64,000 nt of DNA, taken from assembly GCA_027587225.1 (NCBI GenBank), contig JAPDDQ010000011.1, positions 106,217 to 170,216 of the forward strand, given 5' to 3'. A program made the position numbers and the translations under genes. Below are positions 8,476-17,197 of the stretch, one piece after another. The notes under the pieces were generated by a model. It saw only the letters and a program-made list of their open reading frames with translations, did not search any database and was not told where the DNA came from. Numbering within the stretch: the stretch's first letter is position 1; each line of letters begins with the position of its first letter. The stretch is from Solirubrobacter taibaiensis. GTDB taxonomy: Bacteria > Actinomycetota > Thermoleophilia > Solirubrobacterales > Solirubrobacteraceae.

Positions 8476-9357
8476 TTACGAAAGTGCGCCGACTTCGTCG
8501 CGGGATGGCGCGGCGCTGCGGGTGGCGCCGGCCGAGGCGATGACCACGCAGAGCACCGCGATCCATTGCGACCAGTGGAGGGACTCCGAGAGGAGGATGA
8601 GGCCGATCAGCGCGGCCATCGCGGGTTCGAGGCTCATGAGGATGCCGAACACGCGCGCCGGCATCCGGCGGAGCGCTTCCAGGTCCAGCGTGTACGGGAC
8701 CACCGACGACAGCAACGCCACGCCGAGGCCCGCGGCCAGGACCCAGGGCTCGAGCAGCGCCGTGCCCGCGTCCGCGACGCCGAACGGCACGGCGATCAGA
8801 GCGGCGATGACCATGCCCAGGGCGAGGCCGTTGCCTTCGGTGGTGTGCCGGCCCAGCGCCGCGCCGAGGAGGATGTAGAGGCCCCAGAAGACGCCGGCGG
8901 CGAGGGCGAGCAGCACGCCGACGAAGTCGAGGTCGCCGCCGCCCTCCATCAGCAGGACCACACCGCCGGCCGCGAGGACGGCCCAGGAGGCATCCAGCCA
9001 GCGCCTGGACCCGAGCAACGCGACGGCCAGCGGCCCGAGGAACTCGATGGTGACCGCGATCCCCAGCGGCAGCCGGTCGAGGGCCAGGTAGAAGCACAGG
9101 TTCATCAGGCCGAGAATCACGCCGTAGCCGAGCACCACCGGCCACGCGTCGCGATCCACCAGCAACGCCAGCGAAGGCCGCCACAGCAGCATCAGCACGG
9201 CCGCGGCGAAGAACAGGCGCAGCGCCACGGTCCCGAAGCTCCCCACCTCGTCGAACAGGTGCTTGGCCAGCGCCGAGCCCACCTGGACGCTGACGATGCC
9301 GAGCATCACCAGCGCCGGCGGCGGGATCACGTCGAAGGCCGATCTCGTTCTTACCAC
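8476..9357 (-). CDS. rhtA: RhtA-like threonine/homoserine exporter (EamA/DMT family)
   Basis: Inner-membrane exporter, 293 residues and ten hydrophobic segments, two EamA repeats. Conserved landmarks of the RhtA subgroup: VQVGSALAKHLFDEVG, LGIAVTIEFLGPLAVALL, VVPYTLDLEALRRMPARVFG and LMSLEPAMAALIGLI. Substrate is inferred from the subgroup: threonine, homoserine and related amino acids. GTG start at 9357 with no clear Shine-Dalgarno sequence. The gene stops 10 nt before the pseudogene start on the same strand. A threonine operon exists 30 kb away, but there is no direct link here. Confidence 0.85.
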   Translation of the reverse strand: MVRTRSAFDVIPPPALVMLGIVSVQVGSALAKHLFDEVGSFGTVALRLFFAAAVLMLLWRPSLALLVDRDAWPVVLGYGVILGLMNLCFYLALDRLPLGIAVTIEFLGPLAVALLGSRRWLDASWAVLAAGGVVLLMEGGGDLDFVGVLLALAAGVFWGLYILLGAALGRHTTEGNGLALGMVIAALIAVPFGVADAGTALLEPWVLAAGLGVALLSSVVPYTLDLEALRRMPARVFGILMSLEPAMAALIGLILLSESLHWSQWIAVLCVVIASAGATRSAAPSRDEVGALS

Positions 9358-9401
9358 TAGAGCGCCACCGAGGGGTAAGGTAGCGCGGGACGTGCGAAGA
9401 G

Positions 9402-9475
9402 AGCCGGAGACGGGATTCGAACCCGTGACCTACCGCTTACAAGGCGGTTGCTCTGGCCAGCTGAGCTACTCCGGC
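9402..9475 (-). tRNA. tRNA-Thr(UGU)
   Basis: Read on the minus strand: acceptor stem GCCGGAG/CTCCGGC, D arm with AGCTCAGCTGG, anticodon stem ACCGC/GCGGT around the loop CTTGTAA (anticodon TGT at 9439-9441), and T arm with GGTTCGAATCC. Discriminator base T, and the 3' CCA is not encoded. All stems pair fully. It sits between the RhtA-like gene and the GGDEF-EAL gene with no tRNA neighbours. Confidence 0.97.
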
Positions 9476-9533
9476 GGGGTCAAGGAGTGTAGGGGTCGTC
9501 AAGGCGCACCCGGATCCGGCCGATTAAGGGATC

Positions 9534-11807
9534 GTGACCGTTGTCCCTGCCCCAGAGATCGAACGCGGATCGGCGCTGGAGGCGCTGGTTGACGCGGCTT
9601 CCGGGATCCTGGCGGCGGACTCGCTCGACGGCACGCTCGGCCGGATCGCGCACCATCTGCGCGCGCTGTTGCGCTATGACGATCTGACGGTCTACGAGAT
9701 CGATGACGCCGCGGGCCTGCTCACGCCGGTGTTCGCGGTCGGCAACTGGGTCGACGAAGTCCTGGGCAACCCGATCCCGCTCGGGACGGGTGTGACCGGA
9801 TGGGTGGTCGCCAACCGCTCGACGCGCAACGTGCCGAACACGGTCGAGGAGCCGCTGTGCAACGTCGTGGGCGGCACGCCGGACGACCCCGAGGCGTTCG
9901 TGTGCGTGCCGCTGCTGGCGCGCGAGCGCGTCGTAGGGGCGCTCAACGTCTATCGCGACGTGAGCAACGGTGACCCGTTCTCCCGCGAGGAGGTCGAGCT
10001 GGTGGAGCGCTTCGCCACGATGGCCGCGCTCGCGTATGACTCGGCCCGTCAACGCGAGACTCTGCGCGACCAGGTGCAGCGCGACGCGCTCACGGGGCTG
10101 CTGAACCATCGCGCGTGCCATGAGCGGCTGCGCGCGTCACTGGACCTGCGGGACGCGGTGGCCGTCGTGCTGCTCGACCTCGACCACTTCAAGGTCATCA
10201 ACGACACGCTCGGCCACGCCGAGGGCGACCGGGTGCTCCGGGCCTGCGCGGAGCGGCTGCGCTCGGTCGTGCGCGCCGACGACGTCGTCGGCCGGATGGG
10301 CGGCGAGGAGTTCGTGATCATCCTGCCGGGTGCCGACGCGGAGGCCGCCGAGGACTGCGCCGAGCGCGCCCGCGCGGCGATCGCGGAGCTGACCGTCCGC
10401 GGCCGGCCGCTCGCGGCGTCCGCGGGTGTCGCCGCGAGCCCCATCGACGGCAGCGAGGCCGCCGTCCTGCTCGAGAACGCCGACTCCGCGCTGTACTTTG
10501 CCAAGCGCTCCGGCCGGGGCAAGACCGTGCGCTACAAGCGCGGCGCGATCCGCCCGGAGGCCGAGCAGCGCAACGAGGTCGCGGAGCTGCTGGCGCGCGG
10601 CACGAGCGCGATCGAGATCGTCGTCCAGCCCGTCGTGGAGCTCGCCACGGGGCGCGCCGGCGGCTACGAGGCCCTGACCCGCATCCATATCGAGCCGCGC
10701 CGCGGCCCGGACGAGTGGTTCGCGCAGGCGCACCGGGTCGGTCTCGGGGACGAGCTCGAAGCGCTTGCCATCCAGGCCGCGCTCGAGGTCCCGAACCGCC
10801 CCGAAGGCACGTTCCTCGCCGTCAACCTCTCACCGCGCGCGCTGTTGTCCGCGCCGGTCCAGACCGCGCTTCCGCAGGACCTTACGGGGATCGTCATCGA
10901 GCTCACCGAGCACGAGGTATTCGGCCCCGAGGGCGAGCTGGAGACCGCGCTCGCCGAGCTGCGCCGCCGCGGTGCGCTGATCGCCCTCGACGACGCCGGG
11001 GCGGGCTACGCGGGCCTGCAGCAGATGATCCGGATCGCGCCCGACATCCTCAAGCTCGACCGCACGCTGGTCCACGGCGCGCACGCCGACGGCTCGCGCC
11101 AGGCGCTGCTGGAGGCGCTGATCGGGTTCGCGTCGAGCACCGGCGCCGCGATCTGCGCCGAAGGTGTCGAAGACCTCGACGATCTGCGCACGCTCGTCGC
11201 GCTGGACGTCACCTACGCGCAGGGCTACGGCCTCTGCCGACCAGGGCCCGCGTGGCCGCAGCCGGACCCGGCGGCAGCCGCGGCGAGCGCGTCGGACATC
11301 CGTGCCGGCATGCGCATCTCGAACTCGCCCCAGGGCGCCGGCGCCTTCACCCGCGGGCTCGCCGAGCTCTCCGACGAGCTGTCCTCGGCCACCACCGTGC
11401 TCGATCTCGGGGCGGCCAATGTGCAGGCCGCCGCGCTGCTCGGCGCCGATGAGCTCGCGCTCCTGCTGGTCCTCGGCAACGAGATCGAGCTGGTCTCGAA
11501 GAACCGCGTGGCGGTCGGCGAGCGCTGGTCGCTCGATGACTTCCCCTCCACGCGCTACGTCCTCGAGCACCGGGTTCCCGGTCAGGTCGTCGTGGGCGAC
11601 GAGGCCGGCGACGAAGCCGAGCTCGCCGAGCTCGCGGAGCTCGGCTTGGGCACCGTCCTGCTCGTGCCCGTCATCTGCAACGACGAGCCGCTGGCGCTGC
11701 TCGAGATCTACCGGATCCGGCCGCAGGCGTTCACCGCGCGCGAGATCGACCGCGCCCGCGTCCTCGCGCACCAGTTCGGCGCGGCGCTGGACCGCCTGCC
11801 TACCTGA
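9534..11807 (+). CDS. GAF-GGDEF-EAL-GAF cyclic di-GMP turnover protein
   Basis: 757 residues, cytosolic. N-terminal GAF domain (about 10-175, with GTGVTGWVVANRS and CVPLLARERVVGALNV); GGDEF domain with active-site GGEEF and an inhibitory RxxD (RADD) exactly five residues before it; EAL domain with EALTR, NLSPR, ELTEHE, DDAGAGYAG, LKLDR, EGVED and QGYGL; and a second GAF-like domain after about 600. Both catalytic centres look intact, so synthesis and hydrolysis of c-di-GMP could be switched by the GAF modules; DDAG replaces the usual DDFG. GTG start with no clear Shine-Dalgarno. The end overlaps the convergent sugar-nucleotide gene by 8 nt. Confidence 0.92.
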   Translation: MTVVPAPEIERGSALEALVDAASGILAADSLDGTLGRIAHHLRALLRYDDLTVYEIDDAAGLLTPVFAVGNWVDEVLGNPIPLGTGVTGWVVANRSTRNVPNTVEEPLCNVVGGTPDDPEAFVCVPLLARERVVGALNVYRDVSNGDPFSREEVELVERFATMAALAYDSARQRETLRDQVQRDALTGLLNHRACHERLRASLDLRDAVAVVLLDLDHFKVINDTLGHAEGDRVLRACAERLRSVVRADDVVGRMGGEEFVIILPGADAEAAEDCAERARAAIAELTVRGRPLAASAGVAASPIDGSEAAVLLENADSALYFAKRSGRGKTVRYKRGAIRPEAEQRNEVAELLARGTSAIEIVVQPVVELATGRAGGYEALTRIHIEPRRGPDEWFAQAHRVGLGDELEALAIQAALEVPNRPEGTFLAVNLSPRALLSAPVQTALPQDLTGIVIELTEHEVFGPEGELETALAELRRRGALIALDDAGAGYAGLQQMIRIAPDILKLDRTLVHGAHADGSRQALLEALIGFASSTGAAICAEGVEDLDDLRTLVALDVTYAQGYGLCRPGPAWPQPDPAAAAASASDIRAGMRISNSPQGAGAFTRGLAELSDELSSATTVLDLGAANVQAAALLGADELALLLVLGNEIELVSKNRVAVGERWSLDDFPSTRYVLEHRVPGQVVVGDEAGDEAELAELAELGLGTVLLVPVICNDEPLALLEIYRIRPQAFTAREIDRARVLAHQFGAALDRLPT

Positions 11808-12687
11808 AGCTCTCGAGCGTGTCCCGCAGGGTCTGCTCGAGCGGGATCTCGGGCTGCCAGCCCGTGGCGGCGCGCAGGCGGTCGTTGGCGCCGCGGATCT
11901 CCATGACCTCGTGGGCCCGGAGCTTGCTGGGATCGATCTCGGTCTCGACGGGCACGCCCGCGACCGCGCTGAGCCCCGCGATCAGCTCACGCGCGGAGCG
12001 GCTGACGCCCGAGCAGACGTTGTAGACGCCCGGTTCACCGCGGGCAGCGAGCAGCCGGTACGCGCGGACGACGTCGCGCACGTCGGTGAAGTCCCGGCGC
12101 GTGTCGAGGTTGCCGGTGCCGATCCGGATCACATCCCGGCCCTCATCGAGGCCGCGCGCGATCTGCGTGGCGAAGTTCGCGATGGCGTAGATCGGCTTCT
12201 GGCCGGGCCCGGAGTGGTTGAACGCGCGGGCGTGGATCACGCGCAGCCCGTGGGCGTCGGCGTAGAAGCGCGCGACCAGCCCGGAGGACGCCTTGGAGAC
12301 CGCGTACGGGTTCTGGGGCCGCAGCGCCGCGTCCTCGGTCGTCGGCACGGCCTCGGGCGGCCCGTACTCCTCGCCTGACCCGACCGAGACGACCACCGCT
12401 TCGGGCGCTTCGTGGCGCACGGCCTCGAGCACATTCGCGGTCAGCGCCACATTGTTGGCCAGCGTCCCGAGCGGGTCCGCCCACGACTCGCCCACGTGGG
12501 CCCGCGCCGCAAGGTGGTAGACGACGTCGGGCTTCGCCTCGGCGATCAGCCTGCGCGCGACGGCGGGATCGGAGAGATTGGCCTCAGACGAGGGTGGGGC
12601 GGTGACGACGGTGTCTCCGCCGGCCTCGCAGGCCGCGACCAAGTACGGCCCCGAGAAGCCGGTCGCTCCAGTGATGAAGACGCGCAC
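11800..12687 (-). CDS. NAD-dependent sugar-nucleotide dehydratase/reductase (GDP-mannose type)
   Basis: Extended short-chain dehydrogenase, 295 residues. Rossmann motif TGATGFSG at the N-terminus, catalytic tyrosine motif YAVSK, and RAFNHSGPGQ, typical of GDP-mannose 4,6-dehydratase and the related GDP-6-deoxy-4-keto-mannose reductase (Rmd). The short length (about 295 rather than 340-370) favours the reductase. Likely role is making a deoxysugar such as D-rhamnose for envelope glycans. GTG start directly follows the stop of the gene upstream on the same strand (no gap), so both are co-expressed. Confidence 0.85.
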   Translation of the reverse strand: MRVFITGATGFSGPYLVAACEAGGDTVVTAPPSSEANLSDPAVARRLIAEAKPDVVYHLAARAHVGESWADPLGTLANNVALTANVLEAVRHEAPEAVVVSVGSGEEYGPPEAVPTTEDAALRPQNPYAVSKASSGLVARFYADAHGLRVIHARAFNHSGPGQKPIYAIANFATQIARGLDEGRDVIRIGTGNLDTRRDFTDVRDVVRAYRLLAARGEPGVYNVCSGVSRSARELIAGLSAVAGVPVETEIDPSKLRAHEVMEIRGANDRLRAATGWQPEIPLEQTLRDTLESFR

Positions 12688-13218
12688 CTAGTTGAGGGAC
12701 ACGACGTACTCGGCGGAACCGTGGCCGTTGGACGCGGCAGCGGCCGGGTCGATCGGCTGCGGCTCGGAGTCAGGCGGGTTCAGGCGCCGCTCGAGCTCGC
12801 CCAGCACGGTGCCGAACAGCAGGTGCCGCCACGTGGCCTGCGCGAACGCGCGGCCCGAGCCCCACAGCTGCGGGAACTCCGCGGCCGCCGGGTGCACGCG
12901 CGACAGCGCGGCCGTGCCCGGCCAGGTGGCCAGATGCTCGGCCAGGCCGGCCAACGGGCCGCGCAGGGGCCCCGGCACGGGGATGCCACGCGAGGCGTTC
13001 GCGTACGCCGCGCCGAACAGCGCGCCGTTGGCGATGTGCATCGCGAGACCGACGGGATAGGCGGCGCGGCCGCTGGTGACGAAGCGTCCGAGCAGCTCGA
13101 CGTCGTCGTACTCGCAGTTGAAGACGCGCTGGTCGAGGGGCTGCTGCGCGGCCCACACGGCCGCGGCGGCGGCGCCGGCAAGAGCGCCTCGGAGGGTGCG
13201 GGTGCGATCGACGGCCAT
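12688..13218 (-). CDS. Hypothetical Ala/Gly-rich membrane-associated protein
   Basis: 176 residues from MAVDRTRTLRGALAG. It has an N-terminal hydrophobic Ala/Gly segment, a short polar patch (FNCEYDDVELLGR), a second hydrophobic stretch (GLAMHIANGALFGAAYANA), an amphipathic middle, and FAQATWRHLLFGTVLGELE near the end. I do not recognise the family. TACAGT at 13226-13231 lies 7 nt before the ATG, so it is probably leaderless and heads a two-gene unit with the sugar-nucleotide enzyme. A longer frame upstream would overlap the divergent fusion gene and is rejected. Confidence 0.72.
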   Translation of the reverse strand: MAVDRTRTLRGALAGAAAAAVWAAQQPLDQRVFNCEYDDVELLGRFVTSGRAAYPVGLAMHIANGALFGAAYANASRGIPVPGPLRGPLAGLAEHLATWPGTAALSRVHPAAAEFPQLWGSGRAFAQATWRHLLFGTVLGELERRLNPPDSEPQPIDPAAAASNGHGSAEYVVSLN

Positions 13219-13225
13219 GACTTCG

Positions 13226-13231
13226 ACTGTA
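13226..13231 (-). promoter_or_regulatory. -10 box of the 12688-13218 gene
   Basis: TACAGT, 7 nt before ATG 13218. Confidence 0.6.
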
Positions 13232-13285
13232 ACGCGCCCGGAGGGCGTGGTGTACGAAATCGGCGAGGAGGTCGGACCCCAACCT

Positions 13286-14947
13286 ATGGCCACACTGGAA
13301 CACGCGCACGCCCGCGCCCGCACCAAGGGCGTCAACCCCATCGTCTACTGGCTCATGCGTGCGTGGGTGCAGCCGTTCGCGCACGTCTACTGGCGGCTGA
13401 GCCGGATCGGGCGCGAGCACGTCCCCACCGAGGGACCGGTGATCTTCGTGTGCAACCACCGGTCGTTCATCGACCCGTTCATCATCGGGCTCTGCAACCG
13501 GCGGCCCGTGTACTACGTGGCCAAGGAAGAGCTGTTCAAGAACAAGTACCTGGGCTGGTTCCTGAATAGCCTCGGTGCCTTCCCGGTCCGGAGAGGCGCA
13601 GCCGACGGCGACATGATCGAGACCGCCAAGGCCATCCTCAAGCGCGGCGACCCGGTCCTGATCTTCCCGGAGGGCACCCGCACCCGCCCGGGCGCGCTGG
13701 GCAAGCCCAAGCGCGGCGTCGGCCGGCTCGCGCTGGAGACGGGCGCGACCGTCGTCCCCGTCGCCATCAAGGGCACCGAGGACATCCGCAAGGGCTTCCG
13801 CATCCGCCCGCGCAAGGTGCGCGTGCGAATCGGCGCGCCGCTGAACTTCCCGCAGGTGGAGTCCGCCACCGGCCCGCTCGCCGCGGCCGTCACCGACCGC
13901 ATCTGGCCGAACGTGATGCTCCAGTGGGAGTGGCTGGGCGGCCTGCCGCCGCTCCGGCGCGCCGCGGTCATCGGCGGCGGCTCGTGGGGCACCGCGATCG
14001 CGGTCATGCTCGCCCGCGCCGGCATCGAGGTCGACCTCGGCTGCCGCACCCAGGCGCAGGCCGACCTGATCGACGCCGCGCGCGAAAACGACCGCTACCT
14101 CCCGGGCGTCACGCTGTCGGACCGGATCCACGCCGTCAAAGCCGCCGACCTCGAGCTCGGCCGCCACGACCTGGTCGCGTTCGCCGTGCCCGCGGCGGAG
14201 CTCCCGCAGGTGCTCGCCGCGCATGCGCCCAAGCTGCCGCCCCGTGCAGGCGTGCTCGTCCTCAGCAAGGGCCTCGTGCCGCCGCTCGGCACGCTCCCGT
14301 CCGCCTTCGTCTCCGAGCGCACGACATCGTGGGCCGTCGGCGTCCTCGGCGGGCCCGCGCACGCCGCCGACGCCCTGAGCGACGGCGCCAGCCTCGTCCT
14401 CGCCACGCACGATGAAAGCTTCCGGCGCCAGGTCTCGGGCGCGCTGTCCGCCGCCGGCCTGCAGGTCACGCACACCACGGACGTGGTCGGCGTGGAGCTC
14501 GCGGGCTGCGCCAAGAACGCCGCCGCGCTGGCCGCCGCGGCCGCGCCCGGCCCGAACGCGGCCGGCGCCGCGGCCGGCAAGGTGTTCGCCGAGGTCGCGG
14601 AGTTCGCGCGCGGCTACGGCTCGCACCCCGAGACGTTCGCCGGCCTGGCCGGAACCGGGGACCTCGTGGCCACGGTGCTCTCGGAGGGCTCGCGCAACCG
14701 CCGGGCCGGTGAGCTCCTCGCGCAGGGCGTGCCGGCGAGCGAGATCGGCGCGACCATCGGGCAGACCGCCGAGGCGGTCAACACGGTCCCGCTGCTCGCC
14801 GCCCGGCTCAAGGAGGCCGGCGTCGACGCGCCCGTGCTGCGCAGCCTCGCGGGCATGATCGAGGGCAACGTGGAGCCCGATCGCTGGCGGGCGTCGCTGA
14901 CCGCTCCGAAAAAGGCGAAGAAGGCGCAGAGCGCTAAGGCCGCGTAG
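13286..14947 (+). CDS. Fused acyltransferase (PlsC-like) and glycerol-3-phosphate dehydrogenase (GpsA)
   Basis: One uninterrupted 553-residue frame with two enzymes of phospholipid synthesis. Residues 1 to about 215: LPLAT acyltransferase with the HX4D motif NHRSFIDPF (His58, Asp63) and the phosphate-binding block FPEGTRTRPG. From about 225: a complete NAD(P)-dependent GpsA, with Rossmann GGGSWGT, LSKGL, LGGPAHA, active-site Lys in CAKNAA, and the substrate-binding GLAGTGDL plus SEGSRNRRAG. The tail is Lys/Ala-rich. There is no stop, frameshift or long linker at the junction (WEWLGGLPPLRRAAVIGGG). GpsA makes sn-glycerol 3-phosphate, while PlsC normally acts two steps later, so either product is handed on or the acyltransferase uses glycerol 3-phosphate. 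Start chosen at MATLEHAHA; upstream GTG codons at 13248/13251 are alternatives. Confidence 0.88.
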   Translation: MATLEHAHARARTKGVNPIVYWLMRAWVQPFAHVYWRLSRIGREHVPTEGPVIFVCNHRSFIDPFIIGLCNRRPVYYVAKEELFKNKYLGWFLNSLGAFPVRRGAADGDMIETAKAILKRGDPVLIFPEGTRTRPGALGKPKRGVGRLALETGATVVPVAIKGTEDIRKGFRIRPRKVRVRIGAPLNFPQVESATGPLAAAVTDRIWPNVMLQWEWLGGLPPLRRAAVIGGGSWGTAIAVMLARAGIEVDLGCRTQAQADLIDAARENDRYLPGVTLSDRIHAVKAADLELGRHDLVAFAVPAAELPQVLAAHAPKLPPRAGVLVLSKGLVPPLGTLPSAFVSERTTSWAVGVLGGPAHAADALSDGASLVLATHDESFRRQVSGALSAAGLQVTHTTDVVGVELAGCAKNAAALAAAAAPGPNAAGAAAGKVFAEVAEFARGYGSHPETFAGLAGTGDLVATVLSEGSRNRRAGELLAQGVPASEIGATIGQTAEAVNTVPLLAARLKEAGVDAPVLRSLAGMIEGNVEPDRWRASLTAPKKAKKAQSAKAA

Positions 14948-14950
14948 TGT
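14945..14950 (+). promoter_or_regulatory. -10 box of the first ECF sigma gene
   Basis: TAGTGT, 9 nt before ATG 14960; its TAG is the stop of the fusion gene. Confidence 0.65.
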
Positions 14951-14959
14951 CCGGTGTGA

Positions 14960-15505
14960 ATGGCGACAGCTCCGGACAAGGCCAAGCTCGACGCCGACTT
15001 CAGCGAGCTCTACAAAGCGCACCTGAAAGACGTGTACTCGTACGCGTACTACCGCGTGGGCAATCACCACGACGCGGAGGACCTGACCGAGCAGACGTTC
15101 CTGCAGGCCTACCGGCACTTCGCGCGCGCGCAGGAGGAGTCCAAGGGCCGCCCGCTGCGGCCGTGGCTGATCCGGATCGCGCACAACCTGGCCGCGAACT
15201 ACTACCGGGACCGGTCGCGTCGGCCGCAGACGAACATCGACGACGCGGGGGCGCTGAGCACCCCGCACACCACCGAGGGCCTGGTGCAGGACCGCGACGA
15301 CCTGGCACGGATCCTGCGCGGCGTCCAGCAGCTGCCGGACGACCGCCGCGAGGCGCTGATCATGCGCTTCGCGCTGGGGATGGACAACAAGGAGATCGCG
15401 CGGGCGCTCGACCGCACCGACGGCGCGACCAAGGTGTTGATCCATCGAGCCATCCGGCAACTCGAGGACATCGTCCAGGCCGACGCCAACGGCGGAAGTG
15501 ACTGA
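14960..15505 (+). CDS. ECF sigma factor
   Basis: 181 residues, RNA polymerase sigma-70 of the extracytoplasmic-function type. Region 2: ELYKAHLKDVYSYAYYRVGN and AEDLTEQTFLQAYRHF; region 4: LPDDRREALIMRFALGMDNKEIARAL, then a helix-turn-helix with DGATKVLIHRAI. It overlaps the next gene, a small membrane protein that may be its anti-sigma partner. ATG at 14960 lies 9 nt after a TAGTGT box that includes the stop codon of the fusion gene, and no Shine-Dalgarno sequence is present. Confidence 0.92.
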   Translation: MATAPDKAKLDADFSELYKAHLKDVYSYAYYRVGNHHDAEDLTEQTFLQAYRHFARAQEESKGRPLRPWLIRIAHNLAANYYRDRSRRPQTNIDDAGALSTPHTTEGLVQDRDDLARILRGVQQLPDDRREALIMRFALGMDNKEIARALDRTDGATKVLIHRAIRQLEDIVQADANGGSD

Positions 15506-15881
15506 CGTGAGCACCCCGTTCCCCGATATCGAGGCCCGCCTGCGCGACGCGCTCGCGCCCGTGGACCCGCCGATCCACCTGCAGCAGCGCCTGGAGACGA
15601 CGCTCGACTCGATCGTCGAGCTCGCGGCCGACGAGCTGGACGCCTGGGAGCTCGAGGCGATCAAGAACCCGCGCAACTGGCCGCGGGCGGCGGTCGGGCC
15701 CGCCGCGGCCGTGGTCGTCGGCGGCGGCGCGGCGGTCGGCCTCGTCCTGCTCAGGACCCAACGCCGACGGCACAAGCGGCGCGCCGCGGCGCGCGGCGCA
15801 CGCGACCTCTTCGCCCGCACTCTGAAAGACGCCGGGCGGGAAGCGCTCAAAGTCTTCGACGACCTGGCGCCTCACCGCTGA
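15498..15881 (+). CDS. Small membrane protein, possible anti-sigma partner
   Basis: 127 residues. Acidic N-terminal half (DIEARLRDALAPVDPP, LAADELDAWELEAIKNPRNW), one transmembrane segment (AAVVVGGGAAVGLVLL, about 70-87), then a strongly basic cytoplasmic-type segment RTQRRRHKRRAAARGAR and a short tail. No zinc-binding anti-sigma motif is seen. Position directly after, and overlapping, the ECF sigma gene is the only reason to propose an anti-sigma role. Start is GTG 15498 or GTG 15507; GGCGGA at 15491-15496 spaces better for 15507. Confidence 0.7.
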   Translation: MTDVSTPFPDIEARLRDALAPVDPPIHLQQRLETTLDSIVELAADELDAWELEAIKNPRNWPRAAVGPAAAVVVGGGAAVGLVLLRTQRRRHKRRAAARGARDLFARTLKDAGREALKVFDDLAPHR

Positions 15882-15905
15882 TCCGAAACGACGGCTGGTG
15901 CGCAG

Positions 15906-16484
15906 ATGGTTCAAATGGATGTCCGCGCACTCGCCGACGAGGACCTGATTCCGCTGATGGCGCGTGGTGAGGCCCGTGCCTTCGAAGCGGTGTACGAGCG
16001 CCACTCCGGCGCCGCGTACTCGCTCGCCTACCGCATGGTGGGGACGAAGGCGCTCGCCGAGGACGTGATCCAAGAGGCGTTCCTGAACCTGTGGCGCTCC
16101 GGCGTCCACTACGACCGGGCGCGCGGGTCGGTGCGCACCTGGATCCTCGGGATCGTCCACCACCGCGCGATCGACGCGCTGCGCCGCAACCAAGTGCACG
16201 CCAAGCGGCGCTCGGACGACGAGACGGCCGCGGAACGGCTGGAGGCTCCGGACCGGGTCGAGGACGACGTGGCGCGCCGCGACGAGGCGTCGATCGTCCG
16301 GCACGCGATGGAGATCCTGCCGGCCGATCAGCTGAAGGTGATCGAGCTGGCGTACTTCGGCGGCTTCACGCACGTGGAGATCGCCGACATGCTGGAGGCC
16401 CCGGTCGGGACCGTGAAGGGCCGGATGAGGCTGGGGTTGAGGAAGATGCGCGAGGCACTCTCGCACGGGGCGGTGGAGGCATGA
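15906..16484 (+). CDS. ECF sigma factor (SigK/RpoE type)
   Basis: 192 residues. Region 2 has LMARGEARAFEAVYERHSG, AEDVIQEAFLNLWRSG and SVRTWILGIVHHRAIDALRR; region 4 has LPADQLKVIELAYFGGFTHVEIADM followed by PVGTVKGRMRLGLRKMR, typical of the SigK group. The anti-sigma factor starts inside its stop codon (ATGA, 4-nt overlap), so the pair is translationally coupled. Start taken at ATG 15906; ATG 15915 is possible. No TANNNT box or strong Shine-Dalgarno sequence is visible before it. Confidence 0.93.
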   Translation: MVQMDVRALADEDLIPLMARGEARAFEAVYERHSGAAYSLAYRMVGTKALAEDVIQEAFLNLWRSGVHYDRARGSVRTWILGIVHHRAIDALRRNQVHAKRRSDDETAAERLEAPDRVEDDVARRDEASIVRHAMEILPADQLKVIELAYFGGFTHVEIADMLEAPVGTVKGRMRLGLRKMREALSHGAVEA

Positions 16485-17197
16485 CCTTGGGACCTGATCA
16501 CGAGCGCTGGGAGGACGCCGCGGGCGCGTACGCGCTCAACGCGATGCCCGAGGACGAATGCCGGGCCTTCGAGGCCCACCTCGCCGAATGCCCGGCGTGC
16601 CGCGCCGAGGCGGCCGAGCTGCGCGTCGCCGCGCATGCCCTTCCGCTGTCCGCGCCGGCGCTGCTCCCACCGCCGGCGTTGAAGGCGCGGATCATGGCCG
16701 AGGTCGAGCGCGAGGCGGCGCTGCTGGCCAGCGCGAGCAGCGCGCCGCGGACCGAGCCGGAGAAGAGCAAGCGCCGCTGGAGCTTCCCACGCTTGTCGGC
16801 GCCCGTGATGGCATTCGCGTGCGCGGCACTGATCGCCGGCGTCGTGGTCGGGGGAATCCTGTTCAGCGGCGGCGGCGACGGGCGCAAAGTCCCGTTCGAG
16901 TCCACGCTGCCTCAGGCGTCGGCGGAGCTCGACGTGCGCGATGACGGTGGCGCGACCGTCGTCGCCAACAACCTGCCCCAGCCCGATCCGGGCAAGGTCT
17001 ACATGGTCTGGATCCAGCGCCCGGGCCACGCACCCGAGCCGACGTCCGCGCTCTTCACGCCGCGCCGCGACGGTTCCGCCACCGCTTCGGTCACCGGTGA
17101 TCTCGACGGTGTCGAGACCGTGCTGATCAACACCGAACCGCTGGGCGGCTCGACGACGCCGACCTCAACGCCGTTCCTCGTCGCCGACCTCACGTAA
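16481..17197 (+). CDS. RskA-type membrane anti-sigma factor
   Basis: 238 residues, inhibitor of the adjacent SigK-like factor. N-terminal zinc-type anti-sigma domain with HLAECPACRAE (HX4CX2C-like spacing) and a DECRAFEAHL helix, one transmembrane helix around 110-130 (VMAFACAALIAGVVVGGILF), and an extracellular RskA-like domain with GKVYMVWIQRPGHAPEPTSA and GVETVLINTEPLGG. That topology matches regulated release of the sigma factor by proteolysis of the membrane protein. The last 33 nt overlap the convergent TetR gene. Confidence 0.9.
   Translation: MTLGPDHERWEDAAGAYALNAMPEDECRAFEAHLAECPACRAEAAELRVAAHALPLSAPALLPPPALKARIMAEVEREAALLASASSAPRTEPEKSKRRWSFPRLSAPVMAFACAALIAGVVVGGILFSGGGDGRKVPFESTLPQASAELDVRDDGGATVVANNLPQPDPGKVYMVWIQRPGHAPEPTSALFTPRRDGSATASVTGDLDGVETVLINTEPLGGSTTPTSTPFLVADLT

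Noticed and set aside
9478..9533. Leaderless box before the GGDEF-EAL gene (TTAAGGGAT)
   Set aside because: Does not fit TANNNT with proper spacing; start kept on domain grounds only.
12770..15850. Very long open frame on the minus strand across the fusion and sigma genes (over 1000 codons)
   Set aside because: Shadow of GC-rich coding on the plus strand; composition is Arg/Ala/His-rich without motifs, and the plus-strand proteins have clear families.
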